Of a stretch of DNA of 36,050 nt, positions 17,054 through 26,397 are shown in pieces. Positions within the stretch are counted from its first letter, which is position 1. Every line of letters begins with the position of its first letter. The position numbers and the translations under genes are program-made. The stretch comes from Curtobacterium sp. ER1/6 (GTDB taxonomy: Bacteria > Actinomycetota > Actinomycetes > Actinomycetales > Microbacteriaceae): contig NZ_MJAK01000015.1 in the NCBI RefSeq assembly GCF_001742745.1, forward strand, positions 1-36,050. The letters run 5' to 3'. A model generated the notes under the pieces. That model was given only the letters and a program-made list of their open reading frames with translations. It was not told the origin of the DNA and did not search any database.

Positions 17054-17089
17054 CGAACGCCCCCGCCGGCGGACCGGCGAGGGCGTTCG
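17054..17089 (-). terminator. Probable clgR terminator hairpin
   Basis: 16-nt arms (17054-17069 and 17074-17089) with one C-A mismatch and a CGGA loop lie 14 bp after the clgR stop. On the minus strand it is followed by TCGTTACG, a poor U-tract, so intrinsic termination is plausible but not classical. Confidence 0.7.
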
Positions 17090-17103
17090 GTTGCAGCGGT
17101 GCG

Positions 17104-17412
17104 TCAGCGCACCGCGAGGTCGTTGTCGAACTCGGCGACGAGGTCGTCGGGCAGCGTGTCGGGGACCGGGGTGAGTCCCTCGACGACCGCGAGACGGTCT
17201 CCGACCTCACGCATGATGGTCGAGATCGGGGTGTCGAGTGCGTCGGCCACCGATGCGAGGATCTCGGAGCTGGCCTCCTTCTGACCACGCTCCACCTCGC
17301 TGAGGTACCCGAGAGCAACGCTGGCCTTGGACGCGACCTGACGGAGGGTCCGGCCCTTCTGCAAGCGGAAGTCCCGCAGCACGTCGCCGATCTCCTGACG
17401 AACGAGAACCAT
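17104..17412 (-). CDS. clgR: ClgR-like XRE-family transcriptional regulator
   Basis: A 102-residue protein with an N-terminal Cro/C1 helix-turn-helix at about residues 10-62 (LRDFRLQKGRTLRQVASKASVALGYLSEVERG is its core) and a C-terminal tail ending DDLVAEFDNDLAVR. It matches ClgR, which in Streptomyces, Corynebacterium and Mycobacterium activates clpP/clpC and other proteolysis genes and is itself degraded by Clp. The ftsK-pgsA-cinA-clgR-recA neighbourhood is the same as in mycobacteria, supporting the name. ATG 17412 has a strong GGAGGA ribosome site. A large dyad covers its promoter. Confidence 0.88.
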   Translation of the reverse strand: MVLVRQEIGDVLRDFRLQKGRTLRQVASKASVALGYLSEVERGQKEASSEILASVADALDTPISTIMREVGDRLAVVEGLTPVPDTLPDDLVAEFDNDLAVR

Positions 17413-17473
17413 GTGGACTCCTCCTCTCTGTCGTCTCCGCGCCCGCCCCGGTCCCGGTGACCTTGGTCGGGTT

Positions 17474-17531
17474 CAGCAACAGTAGCGTTGCCGTTCGCAG
17501 CATGCTAACCACGGCAACTGCTGTCCTGCTG
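17474..17531 (-). promoter_or_regulatory. clgR promoter embedded in a composite dyad
   Basis: Promoter on the minus strand: -35 TTAGCA (17503-17508), 18-bp spacer, -10 TACTGT (17479-17484), leader about 60 nt. The dyad is centred at 17502.5: CAGCA, N8, GTTGCCG, N5, AGCATGCT (an 8-bp palindrome), N5, CGGCAAC, N8, TGCTG. It spans -35 and -10, as an operator would. Confidence 0.6.
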
Positions 17532-17567
17532 GAGATTGCGTGGGATGTAACCCAGTGGCAACAGGGC

Positions 17568-18092
17568 CTATTCCCCGCGGCCGACCTTCGCCGACATCCG
17601 TGCCAGGAGTTCGGAGACGGTGGCCTCGCGGATTGCCCCGCGGTCCCCGTCGAGGTGCAGTTCGACGGCCTCGGCGCGCTCGGCGGACGCGATGCCGATG
17701 AAGACCGTGCCGACGGGCTTGCCGTCCTGCGGATCCGGCCCCGCGACACCCGTGGTGCTGATCCCCCACGTCGCCGGTCGACCGTCGACCGCGACGGCGG
17801 TGCGGGCGCCCGCGGCCATCTGGCGCGCCACCTCCGGGTCGACCGCCCCGTTCGCCGCGAGCAGCTCGGCGGAGACCCCGAGGAGCGAAGTCTTGACCGG
17901 CGTGGCGTACGCGACGACGCCGCCGTTCACGACGGCGCTCGCCCCCGGCACGCCGACGAGCATCGCGACGACGAGTCCACCGGTCAGCGACTCGGCCACG
18001 CCGACGGTCTCGCCCCGCGCGGTCAGTCGCGCGACCAGCGTCCGCGCCACCGCTGCCAGGTCGCCGTCCGTGCCGGAGCCCGTGGCGGTCAT
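17568..18092 (-). CDS. cinA: CinA-family nicotinamide-nucleotide amidohydrolase (PncC-type)
   Basis: A 174-residue protein corresponding to the C-terminal CinA domain alone. Key stretches are VGVAESLTGGLVVAML (about 28-43), GGVVAYATPVKTSLLGV, and GISTTGVAGPDPQDGKPVGTV. Stand-alone proteins of this type deamidate nicotinamide mononucleotide to nicotinate mononucleotide in pyridine-nucleotide salvage. Loss of the N-terminal MoCF-like domain is normal for the short form. ATG 18092 overlaps the pgsA stop (ATGA). Position between pgsA and clgR is typical for actinobacteria. Confidence 0.92.
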   Translation of the reverse strand: MTATGSGTDGDLAAVARTLVARLTARGETVGVAESLTGGLVVAMLVGVPGASAVVNGGVVAYATPVKTSLLGVSAELLAANGAVDPEVARQMAAGARTAVAVDGRPATWGISTTGVAGPDPQDGKPVGTVFIGIASAERAEAVELHLDGDRGAIREATVSELLARMSAKVGRGE

Positions 18093-18724
18093 GCGCCCGT
18101 GCGGTTGTGCTTCCACGCCTGCCACAGGTAGTCGGCACCGCTGAGCACGGTCGCCAGCAGCGCCGCCGTCATGAGGATGCCGTTGACCCAGTGCGCCAGG
18201 TCACCGACCACGTTCCACCACGGGAACAGCGCGAGGGTGATCGCCGCGGCCTGCAGCACGGTCTTGATCTTGCCGCCGCGGCTCGCCGGGATGACCCGGT
18301 CGGACAGCACCGCGAACCGGAAGACGGTGATGCCGATCTCGCGGACCATGATGAGGACCGTGACGATCCAGGGCAGCTCGCCGAGGATCGAGAGGGCGAC
18401 GAGGGCTCCCCCGATGAGCACCTTGTCGGCGATCGGGTCCACGAGCTTGCCGAAGTCGGTGACCAGGTTCTGGCGGCGGGCGATGATGCCGTCCGCGCTG
18501 TCCGTGACGATCGCGACGACGAACACGACCGCGGCCCACACGCGCAGCGACGTGTCCTGGCCGCCGTCGGCGAGCAGCATCACGAAGAAGAGGGGCGCCA
18601 TGAGGATGCGCACCACGGTGATGACGTTCGCGACGTTCGCCGTCGAGGCCGGGCCCTCCCCCTTGCGGAGGAGCCGTCCGCGCCACGGGAACCGTGCGCC
18701 GTGTGTGGTCTCCGAGCTGGTCAT
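18089..18724 (-). CDS. pgsA: CDP-diacylglycerol-glycerol-3-phosphate 3-phosphatidyltransferase
   Basis: A 211-residue membrane enzyme of the CDP-alcohol phosphatidyltransferase family. The signature D-x2-D-G-x2-A-R-x8-G-x3-D-x3-D is complete in DSADGIIARR...TDFGKLVDPIAD (about 75-100). Four to five hydrophobic helices surround it. It makes phosphatidylglycerol phosphate for membrane lipids. The actinobacterial genome may carry a second paralogue for another head group, so exact substrate is inferred from similarity and from its ftsK-pgsA-cinA context. It starts four bases after ftsK with a GGGAG ribosome site. Confidence 0.93.
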   Translation of the reverse strand: MTSSETTHGARFPWRGRLLRKGEGPASTANVANVITVVRILMAPLFFVMLLADGGQDTSLRVWAAVVFVVAIVTDSADGIIARRQNLVTDFGKLVDPIADKVLIGGALVALSILGELPWIVTVLIMVREIGITVFRFAVLSDRVIPASRGGKIKTVLQAAAITLALFPWWNVVGDLAHWVNGILMTAALLATVLSGADYLWQAWKHNRTGA

Positions 18725-18728
18725 GCGC

Positions 18729-21700
18729 TCACTCCCTGCCCGTCAGGCCCCATGCGTCCTCGTCCGGACCCTCGTCCTCGACCTCAGGGTACCCGCGCGT
18801 CATGTCCGCCACCGGGTCCGAGCCGTACCGGTCGTCGTCGGCGCCGGCTGTGCCGGAGGCCACCACGCTCGCAGCCGCACCCGACCCGTCGGCCGGTGCC
18901 GGGCCTCCCGACCCGACCGGCGCGGACGCCGCGGCCGGCGGCTCCTCGCCGCGGAGCTTCGCGAGCACGCCCGGCAGCTGGTCGGGCGTGACGAGCACGT
19001 CGCGGGCCTTCGAGCCCTCGGACGGGCCGACGATGTCGCGGGACTCCATGAGGTCCATGAGGCGTCCGGCCTTCGCGAACCCGACGCGGAGCTTGCGCTG
19101 CAGCATCGAGGTGGAGCCGAACTGCGTCGAGACGACCTGCTCGACCGCCGCGAGCAGGAGCTCGAGGTCGTCGCCGATGTCCGCGTCGATCTCCTTGCGC
19201 TCGACCACGGCCTGGACGTCCTGGCGGTACTCGGGTCGGGCCTGCCGGGTGACGTGCGCGACGACCTCGGCGACCTCGCTCTCCTGCACCCAGGCGCCCT
19301 GCACGCGCACGGCCTTCGACGACCCCATGGGCAGGAAGAGCCCGTCGCCCTGCCCGATGAGCTTGTCGGCACCCGGCTGGTCGAGGATGACCCGGGAGTC
19401 CGTGACGCTCGTGACCGCGAAGGCCACGCGCGACGGCACGTTGGCCTTGATGAGGCCGGTGATGACGTCGACCGACGGGCGCTGCGTGGCGAGCACGAGG
19501 TGGATGCCGGCGGCACGCGCGAGCTGGGTGATGCGGACGATCGACTCCTCGACGTCGCGCGGCGCGACGAGCATGAGGTCCGCGAGCTCGTCGACGACGA
19601 CGAGCAGGTACGGGTACGGCTTGAGCTTCCGCTCGCTGCCCGCGGGCAGCACGATCTCGTCGTTCCGGACGGCCTTGTTGAAGTCGTCGACGTGCCGGAA
19701 GCCGAACGACGCGAGGTCGTCGTACCGCATGTCCATCTCCTTCACGACCCACTGCAGCGCCTCGGCCGCCTTCTTCGGGTTCGTGATGATGGGGGTGATG
19801 AGGTGCGGCACACCCGCGTAGATCGAGAGCTCGACGCGCTTCGGGTCGACGAGGACCATGCGGACCTCGGACGGCTTCGCGCGCATGAGCAACGAGGTGA
19901 TCATCGAGTTGATGAAGACCGACTTGCCGGAACCGGTCGAACCGGCCACGAGCAGGTGCGGCATCTTCGCGAGGTTCGCGACGACGAACCCGCCCTCGAC
20001 GTCCTTCCCGACGCCGATGGTCATCGGGTGCTTCGACTTCGTCGCGGCGCCGGACCGGAGCACGTCGCCGAGGGAGACGATCTCGCGGTCCGTGTTCGGG
20101 ATCTCGACGCCGATCGCGCTCTTGCCCGGGATCGGCGACAGGATCCGGACCTCGTTCGAGGCGACGGCGTAGGAGAGGTTCTTCGACAGGGCCGTGACGC
20201 GCTCGACCTTGACGCCCGGGCCGAGCTCGATCTCGTACCGGGTCACCGTCGGCCCTCGCGAGAAGCCGGTGACCTTCGCGTCGACCTTGAACTCGGTGAG
20301 CACGCCGGTGATCGCGGCGACGATGTCGTCGTTGGCCTGGCTCCGAGCCACCGAGGGCGTCCCGGCGCTGAGCGTCGTGGCCGCGGGCAGGCGGTACGGC
20401 GCCGCCGGGTCCTCGTCAGCGGCGTCGGCCGACGGCAGCCCCTCGGACGCGGGTTCCGGCGCGGTCGGCGAGACCACGGGCCCGGCGCTGCTCGGGACGA
20501 TGGTGGCCTCGGGGCCTGCGACCGCGGCGGGCTGCTCGGGGACGGGCGTGCCGAAGTCGCGGAGGGCCTGCTCGGCGACGGCGAGGTCCTGCTCGACCTC
20601 CGCCGCCCCGTGCACGGTGTGCTGCTCGGCGGAGTCGTTGAGGTTCACCGAGGCGGGCTCGGCCGGGGTGTGGTCGACGAGCCCGGCCGCCGCGCCCGCG
20701 TTCGGGGACGCCGCGGCAGCACCCGCGCTCGCACCGGCAGCCGGAGCGGCCGGCGCACCCGCCGCGGGCAGGACGGGGCTGTCGTACGCCGGGTCCTCCT
20801 CGCGCCCGGACTTGTTCCGACGCCACCAGGGGATCGTGTTCTCGGCCTCGTCGCCGTCGGCGGCGGCCCGCTCGTCCTCGAACCCGAGGTCCTCGAACAG
20901 CGGGAAGTCGGTCTGGTCCTTCGTCCGGCGCTTCGACGTCCGGGCACGCGGGGCCGGCGGCGCCGGGGCGTCCTCGGCGTCGACCTCGGCCGCGTCGACC
21001 GGCGCGGGCGCACCGAACAGGTACGCGTAGAGCTCGTGGAGTCGCCGACCGGTCTTGTTCGGCGGCGTCTTCGTGATGATGAACAGCGAGAGCACGAGGA
21101 GCAGCACGGCGACCGGCACCGCGACCCACACGGTCGCGACGGCGACGAGCCAGCTGATGACGACCCACCCGAGCACGCCACCCGCGGCGGCGAGGGCGAC
21201 CATGCCGTCCGCGGCGCTCGGCTGCCCGCCGAACACGTGGCAGAGCGAGGCGATCGAGACGAGCATGAGGCCGAGCCCGATCCCGATGCGGGTGTTGTCG
21301 TGCACGGACGCGGGGTGCCGGAAGAGCCAGCCCGCGAAGACGACCATGATGACGGGCAGTGCGAACGCCAGGCGGCCGAACAGCCCGCCGAACGTGTACG
21401 CGTCGAGGCCGATCGACACGGGGTTCGTCGGGTTGAGCCACTCGACCACGGCCCCGGCGATGGCGAGCACGAAGAGCAGGAACGGGAAGCCGTCGCGCCG
21501 TTCCTCGGGTGCCAGGGTCTCCTTGCCGAGCAGCCGGAACAGCGCGCCGACGCCGTGCGCCATCGCGAGCCAGGTGGTCACGAGCGGGTTCTGCTCGTGG
21601 AACACCGGGGTGGGTGCGGCCTGCGGCAGCTTCTTCGTCGTGGCCTGCGTGCGCGACGAGCCGCGCGCCCCGCTCCCGCGGGACGACGTGGACGCGCGTG

Positions 21701-21731
21701 CGCGCGTGGTCGACTTGGTGCCTCCGGCCAT
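18729..21731 (-). CDS. ftsK: DNA translocase FtsK
   Basis: A 1000-residue division-site DNA pump. A basic Ser/Arg/Thr-rich start (1-40) precedes four or five membrane helices (about 82-220), then a linker (about 240-460) rich in Ala, Pro and acidic residues. The alpha/beta motor (about 465-850) has Walker [11 protein letters not shown] (596-605) and Walker [13 protein letters not shown]. The C-terminal gamma winged helix ([19 protein letters not shown]) reads KOPS-like polarity signals, followed by a tail of about 65 residues. It moves DNA through the closing septum and activates Xer recombination. ATG 21731 follows TAGGGT by seven bases, so the mRNA is probably leaderless. Confidence 0.97.
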   Translation of the reverse strand: MAGGTKSTTRARASTSSRGSGARGSSRTQATTKKLPQAAPTPVFHEQNPLVTTWLAMAHGVGALFRLLGKETLAPEERRDGFPFLLFVLAIAGAVVEWLNPTNPVSIGLDAYTFGGLFGRLAFALPVIMVVFAGWLFRHPASVHDNTRIGIGLGLMLVSIASLCHVFGGQPSAADGMVALAAAGGVLGWVVISWLVAVATVWVAVPVAVLLLVLSLFIITKTPPNKTGRRLHELYAYLFGAPAPVDAAEVDAEDAPAPPAPRARTSKRRTKDQTDFPLFEDLGFEDERAAADGDEAENTIPWWRRNKSGREEDPAYDSPVLPAAGAPAAPAAGASAGAAAASPNAGAAAGLVDHTPAEPASVNLNDSAEQHTVHGAAEVEQDLAVAEQALRDFGTPVPEQPAAVAGPEATIVPSSAGPVVSPTAPEPASEGLPSADAADEDPAAPYRLPAATTLSAGTPSVARSQANDDIVAAITGVLTEFKVDAKVTGFSRGPTVTRYEIELGPGVKVERVTALSKNLSYAVASNEVRILSPIPGKSAIGVEIPNTDREIVSLGDVLRSGAATKSKHPMTIGVGKDVEGGFVVANLAKMPHLLVAGSTGSGKSVFINSMITSLLMRAKPSEVRMVLVDPKRVELSIYAGVPHLITPIITNPKKAAEALQWVVKEMDMRYDDLASFGFRHVDDFNKAVRNDEIVLPAGSERKLKPYPYLLVVVDELADLMLVAPRDVEESIVRITQLARAAGIHLVLATQRPSVDVITGLIKANVPSRVAFAVTSVTDSRVILDQPGADKLIGQGDGLFLPMGSSKAVRVQGAWVQESEVAEVVAHVTRQARPEYRQDVQAVVERKEIDADIGDDLELLLAAVEQVVSTQFGSTSMLQRKLRVGFAKAGRLMDLMESRDIVGPSEGSKARDVLVTPDQLPGVLAKLRGEEPPAAASAPVGSGGPAPADGSGAAASVVASGTAGADDDRYGSDPVADMTRGYPEVEDEGPDEDAWGLTGRE

Positions 21732-21744
21732 GGGACAGACCCTA
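21732..21744 (-). promoter_or_regulatory. Leaderless promoter of ftsK (-10 TAGGGT)
   Basis: TAGGGT at 21739-21744 (minus), seven bases before the ATG, no ribosome site between. No clear -35. Confidence 0.55.
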
Positions 21745-22045
21745 ATCCCCGTCCGGGACATTCCGTGGACGCCCCGCCACCTGCGGGAGATCGCGGCCGT
21801 CCCGCGGGTGGGCCGCCGCGCGGTCTCGGCGACCGGGCCGCATCCGTCAGGCTCGGTGCTCTGCACCGACCGGAAGCGCCCGCTCGGCGGAAGTGAGCGG
21901 CACGTCCTGCCCACTCGCGCGCCGACCGGTCCGACCGGCCGGGCGCGACCACCGGCGCGGCCACGGACAGCGGAACGGCCGGGAGGCACGGCGAGCGTCC
22001 GCGGGGAACACTCGCCGTGCCTCCCGGCCGGCTGCTGCGCGGTGC
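21745..22045. other. Gap between rnj and ftsK
   Basis: About 300 bp without a gene. The half nearest rnj contains the perfect 20-bp hairpin at 21976-22030. The rest, 21745-21975, is GC-rich without a recognisable protein, RNA gene or clear promoter; CGACCGGTCCGACC-type short repeats are present near 21922-21945. Confidence 0.5.
21976..22030 (-). terminator. Perfect 20-bp hairpin after rnj (type-B repeat, both arms)
   Basis: Arms 21976-21995 and 22011-22030 are exact reverse complements carrying CGGCCGGGAGGCACGG; loop 15 nt. It begins 15 bp after the rnj stop, so it is a good candidate terminator or 3'-end stabiliser, though no T-run follows. Confidence 0.75.
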
Positions 22046-23722
22046 CTACGCCTCGATGACGACCGGCACGATCATCGGCCGACGCCGGTGCTTCGTGTTC
22101 ACCCAGCGGCCGACGGTCCGACGGACCACCTGGCTGAACGCGTGCGCGTCGCGGGTTCCGTTGGCGGCCGCCTCCGCGATCGCCTTGGCGATCTGCGGAC
22201 GGACGTCGTCGAAGACCGAGTCGTCCTCGGCGAAGCCACGCGACTGGATCTCCGGTCCGACGACGCACTGGCCGGTGGTGAAGTCCACGGCGCAGAAGAC
22301 GGAGATGAACCCCTCCTCCGCCAGGACGCGACGGTCCTTGAGGTCGGCGTCGGTGATCTCGCCGACGGTCGAGCCGTCCACGTACACGTACCCGATGTCG
22401 AGCTGACCCGCCACCGTGACCTCGCCGTCCTTCAGGTCGACGACGATGCCGTCCTGCCCGAGGATGACGTTCCGCGGCGGCACGCCCGTCTGGATCGCGA
22501 GGTCCGCGTTGGCGTACAGGTGGCGGTGCTCGCCGTGCACGGGCAGCACGTTCTTCGGCCGCAGGATGTTGTAGCAGTACAGCAGCTCGCCGGCCGAGGC
22601 GTGTCCGGAGACGTGGACCTTCGCGTTGCCCTTGTGCACCACCTTCGCGCCGAGCTTCGTCAGCCCGTCGATCACGCGGTAGACGGCGTTCTCGTTGCCC
22701 GGGATGAGGCTCGACGCCAGGATGACGGTGTCGCCCTCGCCGATCTCGATCTGGTGCTCGAGGTTCGCCATGCGCGCGAGGACGGCCATCGGTTCGCCCT
22801 GCGACCCGGTCGACATGTAGACGATCTGGTCGTCGGGGACGTTCTTCGCCTTCTTCGTGTCGATGAGCACGTTCTCGGGCACCCGCAGGTAGCCGAGCTC
22901 GGCGGCGATCGTCATGTTCCGGATCATCGACCGGCCCATGAAGGCGACCTTGCGGTTCGCGGCGGCCGCGGCGTCGAGGACCTGCTGCACGCGGTGCACG
23001 TGCGACGAGAAGCTCGCGACGACGACCTTCTTGCGGGCGCGCGTGATGATGTTCTCGAGGACCGGTCCGATGTCGCGCTCCGGGGCGGTGAAGCCCGGCA
23101 CGTCGGCGTTGGTCGAGTCCGGCAGGAACAGGTCGACGCCCTGCTCGCCGAGCCGCGCGAAGGCACGGAGATCGGTGATGCGGTCGTCGAGCGGGAGCTG
23201 GTCCATCTTGAAGTCGCCCGTGTGCAGGACCCGACCGGCGGGGGTCGTGATCGCGACGGCGAGGGCGTCCGGGATGGAGTGGTTCACGGCGACGAACTCG
23301 AGGTGGAACGGGCCGAGCTGCTCGGTCTGGTCCTCCTGCACGACGAGCGTGTAGGGCTTGATCCGGTGCTCCTTGAGCTTCGCCTCGACGAGTGCGAGCG
23401 TCAGGGTGGAGCCGATCAGGGGGATGTCGCCCTTGAGCTTGAGCAGGTACGGCACGGCGCCGATGTGGTCCTCGTGCCCGTGGGTGAGCACGACGCCGAG
23501 GACGTCGTCGAGGCGGTCCCGGATCGGCCCGAAGTCGGGGAGGATGAGGTCGACGCCCGGCTGGTGCTCCTCGGGGAAGAGCACGCCGGCGTCGACGACG
23601 AGCAGCTTGCCGTCGAACTCGTACACGGTCATGTTGCGACCGATCTCGCCGAGACCCCCGACGGGGATCACGCGGAGGGTGCCGGGTTCGAGCGGCTGCG
23701 GTGTGGAGATCTGGGTGGGCAT
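22046..23722 (-). CDS. rnj: Ribonuclease J
   Basis: A 558-residue metallo-beta-lactamase/beta-CASP nuclease with 5'-3' exo- and endonuclease activity on RNA. The zinc motif HGHEDHIGA lies at 81-89 (His81, His83, Asp85, His86). The beta-CASP region contains [11 protein letters not shown] and the MSTGSQGEP motif, with VSGHASAGE and PVHGEHRH further on. It is a major RNA-maturation and decay enzyme of actinobacteria. ATG 23722 has AGGA at the right distance and follows dapA by 47 bp, so dapA-rnj are probably co-transcribed, a common actinobacterial pair. Confidence 0.97.
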   Translation of the reverse strand: MPTQISTPQPLEPGTLRVIPVGGLGEIGRNMTVYEFDGKLLVVDAGVLFPEEHQPGVDLILPDFGPIRDRLDDVLGVVLTHGHEDHIGAVPYLLKLKGDIPLIGSTLTLALVEAKLKEHRIKPYTLVVQEDQTEQLGPFHLEFVAVNHSIPDALAVAITTPAGRVLHTGDFKMDQLPLDDRITDLRAFARLGEQGVDLFLPDSTNADVPGFTAPERDIGPVLENIITRARKKVVVASFSSHVHRVQQVLDAAAAANRKVAFMGRSMIRNMTIAAELGYLRVPENVLIDTKKAKNVPDDQIVYMSTGSQGEPMAVLARMANLEHQIEIGEGDTVILASSLIPGNENAVYRVIDGLTKLGAKVVHKGNAKVHVSGHASAGELLYCYNILRPKNVLPVHGEHRHLYANADLAIQTGVPPRNVILGQDGIVVDLKDGEVTVAGQLDIGYVYVDGSTVGEITDADLKDRRVLAEEGFISVFCAVDFTTGQCVVGPEIQSRGFAEDDSVFDDVRPQIAKAIAEAAANGTRDAHAFSQVVRRTVGRWVNTKHRRRPMIVPVVIEA

Positions 23723-23769
23723 TCGGTCCTGACTGTCGTGCGACGCGCTCCGGGCGAGCCGCGGTCTTC

Positions 23770-24747
23770 CTAACGTGTGGTGCCTGGCACCTTCGGCAGT
23801 GCGCCGCCGGCCGCCGCGTTGCGGTCCGGGCGGAAGTTCGAGAAGTCTGCACCCGGGATGTCCCGGACCGCTTCGAGGGAGGTCTCGATGGCGTAGGCCT
23901 CGGTGTCCTCGGGGCCGACGAGCGGCAGGCGGACCCGCGGGCTGCCGATGCGCCCGAGCCCGTGCAGCACGTACTTCGCGGCGACGGTGCCCGGCACGTG
24001 GGTCATGATCGCGCGGACGAGCGGCTCGACGCGCTTGTGCTCGGCGGTGGCGGTCGCGAGGTCGCCGCGGTTCACGGCGTCGACGATCGTGCGGTACGGC
24101 GTCGACGTGATGTTCGCCGTCACCCCGATCAGCCCGGTCGCGCCGATCGACAGGTGCGGGAGCACGTTCGTGTCGTCGCCCGAGAAGTACATGAGGTCGG
24201 TGTTGTTGAGCACCCGGGAGACCTCGGCGAAGTCGCCCTTGGCGTCCTTCACCGCGAGGATGTTCGGGTGCTTCGACGCCCGCACGAGGGTCTCGTAGGT
24301 GATCGGGATGCCGGTGCGCCCCGGGATGTCGTACAGGATGACCGGCAGGTCGGTGGCGTCCGCGATCATCCGGAAGTGCGTGAGCACGCCCGCCTGGGTG
24401 GGCTTGTTGTAGTACGGCGTGACGATCATGACGCCGTCCGCCCCCGCCCGCTCGCTCTGCTTGTAGAGGTGGATCGCGTGCGCGGTCTCGTTCGAGCCGC
24501 CGCCGGTGATGATCTTCGCCCGACCGGCGGCCACGGACTTGCCGACCTCGACCAGTCGGAGCTTCTCCGGGTCGGTCAACGTGCTCGTCTCACCCGTGGT
24601 CCCGGTCACGACGATGCCGTCGGCACCGGCCGTGATGCAGTCGTCGATGTGCTGCTCGACGCCGGGCCAGTCGACCTCGCCGTCGGCCGTGAACGGCGTC
24701 ACGAGGGCGACGAGGACCTGACCGAAGGGATTCTCACGCGGGGACAC
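23770..24747 (-). CDS. dapA: 4-hydroxy-tetrahydrodipicolinate synthase DapA
   Basis: A 325-residue (beta/alpha)8 aldolase condensing pyruvate with aspartate semialdehyde, the first committed step to lysine and diaminopimelate. The Schiff-base lysine is in [10 protein letters not shown] (about Lys167), the catalytic Tyr in LYDIPGRTG (about Tyr139), and [10 protein letters not shown] (48-57) is the substrate loop. GTG 24747 was chosen because TACGCT lies seven bases upstream; a second GTG lies two codons earlier. The long upstream in-frame extension runs through repeat DNA and is not real. Confidence 0.96.
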   Translation of the reverse strand: MSPRENPFGQVLVALVTPFTADGEVDWPGVEQHIDDCITAGADGIVVTGTTGETSTLTDPEKLRLVEVGKSVAAGRAKIITGGGSNETAHAIHLYKQSERAGADGVMIVTPYYNKPTQAGVLTHFRMIADATDLPVILYDIPGRTGIPITYETLVRASKHPNILAVKDAKGDFAEVSRVLNNTDLMYFSGDDTNVLPHLSIGATGLIGVTANITSTPYRTIVDAVNRGDLATATAEHKRVEPLVRAIMTHVPGTVAAKYVLHGLGRIGSPRVRLPLVGPEDTEAYAIETSLEAVRDIPGADFSNFRPDRNAAAGGALPKVPGTTR

Positions 24748-24760
24748 GCGCACCAGCGTA
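24748..24760 (-). promoter_or_regulatory. Leaderless promoter of dapA (-10 TACGCT)
   Basis: TACGCT at 24755-24760 (minus), seven bases before GTG 24747. Confidence 0.55.
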
Positions 24761-24826
24761 CCGGGGATGCGCGCCGCGGCTGCCGTCCGGTCGGACGGTG
24801 CGCGGCTCCCGGACGGTCGGGAAGCG

Positions 24827-24959
24827 CGGTCGGGAGGCGCGGCTCGCCCCCGCCACGGCCGGTCCCGCTCGGCACCGGCGGCGGTCCACCGGGTCGAACC
24901 ACGTTCCCGACATCGAACCAGCGTCGGCGGCTGGTTCGACGTCGGTTCCGTGGTTCGAC
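24827..24959. repeat. Composite intergenic repeat, copy 2 (type B half-site plus type A hairpin)
   Basis: Type B (GGTCGGGAGGCGCGGC) lies at 24829-24844. Type A has 29-nt arms at 24893-24921 and 24931-24959 with a 9-nt loop; 25 of 29 positions pair, and the right arm contains all 27 bases of the right arm of copy 1. Order and spacing (47 bp) mirror copy 1 in the opposite orientation. It lies between the folA stop and dapA and fills most of the 250-bp gap. Confidence 0.85.
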
Positions 24960-24997
24960 GCTCCGGCTGGGCCGGGCACCGCGAGCGGCGCGGCACG

Positions 24998-25522
24998 CTA
25001 CGCGCGGCGGCGCCACTCCAGGAAGCGGTAGCGGGTGCCGTCGACGCGGGACTCCTGCCACGGGCCCTCGTCGACGAGCTCCCACGCGTCGTCGAGCCCG
25101 GGCGCGCGGGTGTCGCCCGGTACGTCGAGGTCGACGATCGTCTCGGAGACCCGGTCGGCGAAGGGCAGGGCGTCGGTGTAGACCGCTCCCCCGCCGATCA
25201 CCCACACCGACTCGTCGGTGTCGAGCGCGGACGCCAGGTCGTGCACGACCTCCGCACCCTCGGCGGACCACGACGCGTCACGCGTGAGCACGACGTTCCG
25301 GCGTCTGGGCAGCGGACGGAAGCGCGGCGGCAGCGAGTCCCACGTGCGGCGGCCCATGACGACGGCACCGTCGCCGGTGACCTGCCGGAAGTGGGCGAGG
25401 TCCTCGGGCACGTGCCACGGGATCCCGCCGTCGGCACCGATCACGCCGGACGCGGTGCGCGCCCAGACCACACCGACGCCGCGGACGGGCTCGGTCCAGC
25501 CGGAAGCGCCTGTCCCGGTCAT
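24998..25522 (-). CDS. folA: Dihydrofolate reductase
   Basis: A 174-residue DHFR. Seen are VGVVWARTASGVIGADGGIPWHVPEDLAHF (N-terminal strand, Met20-like loop and catalytic acid region), MGRRTWDSLPPRFRPLPRRRNVVLTR (NADPH-binding) and WVIGGGAVYTDAL. It regenerates tetrahydrofolate, consumed by the neighbouring thymidylate synthase. ATG 25522 shares one base with the thyA stop (TGATG), so expression is coupled. Full length for the family. Confidence 0.96.
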   Translation of the reverse strand: MTGTGASGWTEPVRGVGVVWARTASGVIGADGGIPWHVPEDLAHFRQVTGDGAVVMGRRTWDSLPPRFRPLPRRRNVVLTRDASWSAEGAEVVHDLASALDTDESVWVIGGGAVYTDALPFADRVSETIVDLDVPGDTRAPGLDDAWELVDEGPWQESRVDGTRYRFLEWRRRA

Positions 25523-26361
25523 CAGACGGCGACCGCGGCCCTGATCGCCGGGTGGTGCTCGTAGCCCACGACCGTGAAGTCCTCGTACTCGTACGCGTCG
25601 ATCGAGTCGCGCGGGGCGACCTCGAGCGTCGGGTACGGGTACGCCGTGCGGGACAGCTGCTCGCGGACCTGCTCGACGTGGTTGTCGTAGACGTGGCAGT
25701 CGCCGCCGGTCCACACGAAGTCGCCGACCTCGAGCCCGGTCTGGGCCGCGATCATGTGCGTGAGCAGCGCGTACGAGGCGATGTTGAACGGCACGCCGAG
25801 GAACATGTCCGCGCTCCGCTGGTAGAGCTGGCACGAGAGCTTGCCATCGACGACGTAGAACTGGAAGAACGCGTGGCACGGGGCGAGGGCCATGTCCGGC
25901 ACGTCGGCGACGTTCCACGCCGAGACGATGAGGCGTCGCGAGTCCGGGTTCGTCCGGATCTGCTCGATCACCTGCGCGATCTGGTCGACGTGCTCGCCCG
26001 AGGGCGTCGGCCACGAGCGCCACTGCACGCCGTAGACCGGGCCGAGGTCGCCGTCCTCGTCCGCCCACTCGTTCCAGATCCGGACGCCGTGCTCCTGCAG
26101 CCAGCGGGCGTTGCCGTCGCCGCGGAGGAACCAGAGCAGCTCGTACGCGACCGACTTGAAGTGCACGCGCTTGGTGGTCACGAGCGGGAAGCCCTGCGAC
26201 AGGTCGTAGCGGAGCTGCGCCCCGAAGATGCTGCGGGTCCCGGTGCCGGTGCGGTCGCCCTTGGGGGTCCCTTCCTCGAGCACCCGGCGCAGCAGGTCCT
26301 CGTACGGAGTGGGCACTGCCGGGGTCGGGACGGCGGGGTCGGGCTGCACGGTCTCGGTCAC
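25522..26361 (-). CDS. thyA: Thymidylate synthase ThyA
   Basis: A 279-residue folate-dependent thymidylate synthase. The catalytic Cys is about residue 162 in [34 protein letters not shown] and the C-terminal [16 protein letters not shown] region bind dUMP and folate. It produces dTMP and dihydrofolate, which FolA recycles. GTG 26361 follows TAGAGT by six bases, so a leaderless mRNA is predicted. The first 17 residues are Pro/Val/Thr-rich and poorly conserved. Confidence 0.97.
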   Translation of the reverse strand: MTETVQPDPAVPTPAVPTPYEDLLRRVLEEGTPKGDRTGTGTRSIFGAQLRYDLSQGFPLVTTKRVHFKSVAYELLWFLRGDGNARWLQEHGVRIWNEWADEDGDLGPVYGVQWRSWPTPSGEHVDQIAQVIEQIRTNPDSRRLIVSAWNVADVPDMALAPCHAFFQFYVVDGKLSCQLYQRSADMFLGVPFNIASYALLTHMIAAQTGLEVGDFVWTGGDCHVYDNHVEQVREQLSRTAYPYPTLEVAPRDSIDAYEYEDFTVVGYEHHPAIRAAVAV

Positions 26362-26397
26362 ACGAAGACTCTACGTGGCGTGAGTACCGTGGCGGTC
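26362..26397. promoter_or_regulatory. Divergent promoters between thyA and the epimerase gene
   Basis: Minus: TAGAGT at 26368-26373, six bases before the thyA GTG. Plus: TACCGT at 26385-26390, seven bases before the epimerase ATG. The start codons are separated by only 36 bp, so the two polymerase sites overlap. Confidence 0.6.

Noticed and set aside
18171..21896. Very long plus-strand open frame opposite ftsK and pgsA
   Set aside because: High GC leaves antisense frames open; the product is Arg/Val/Asp/Gly-rich without domains, and ftsK and pgsA are unmistakable on the other strand.
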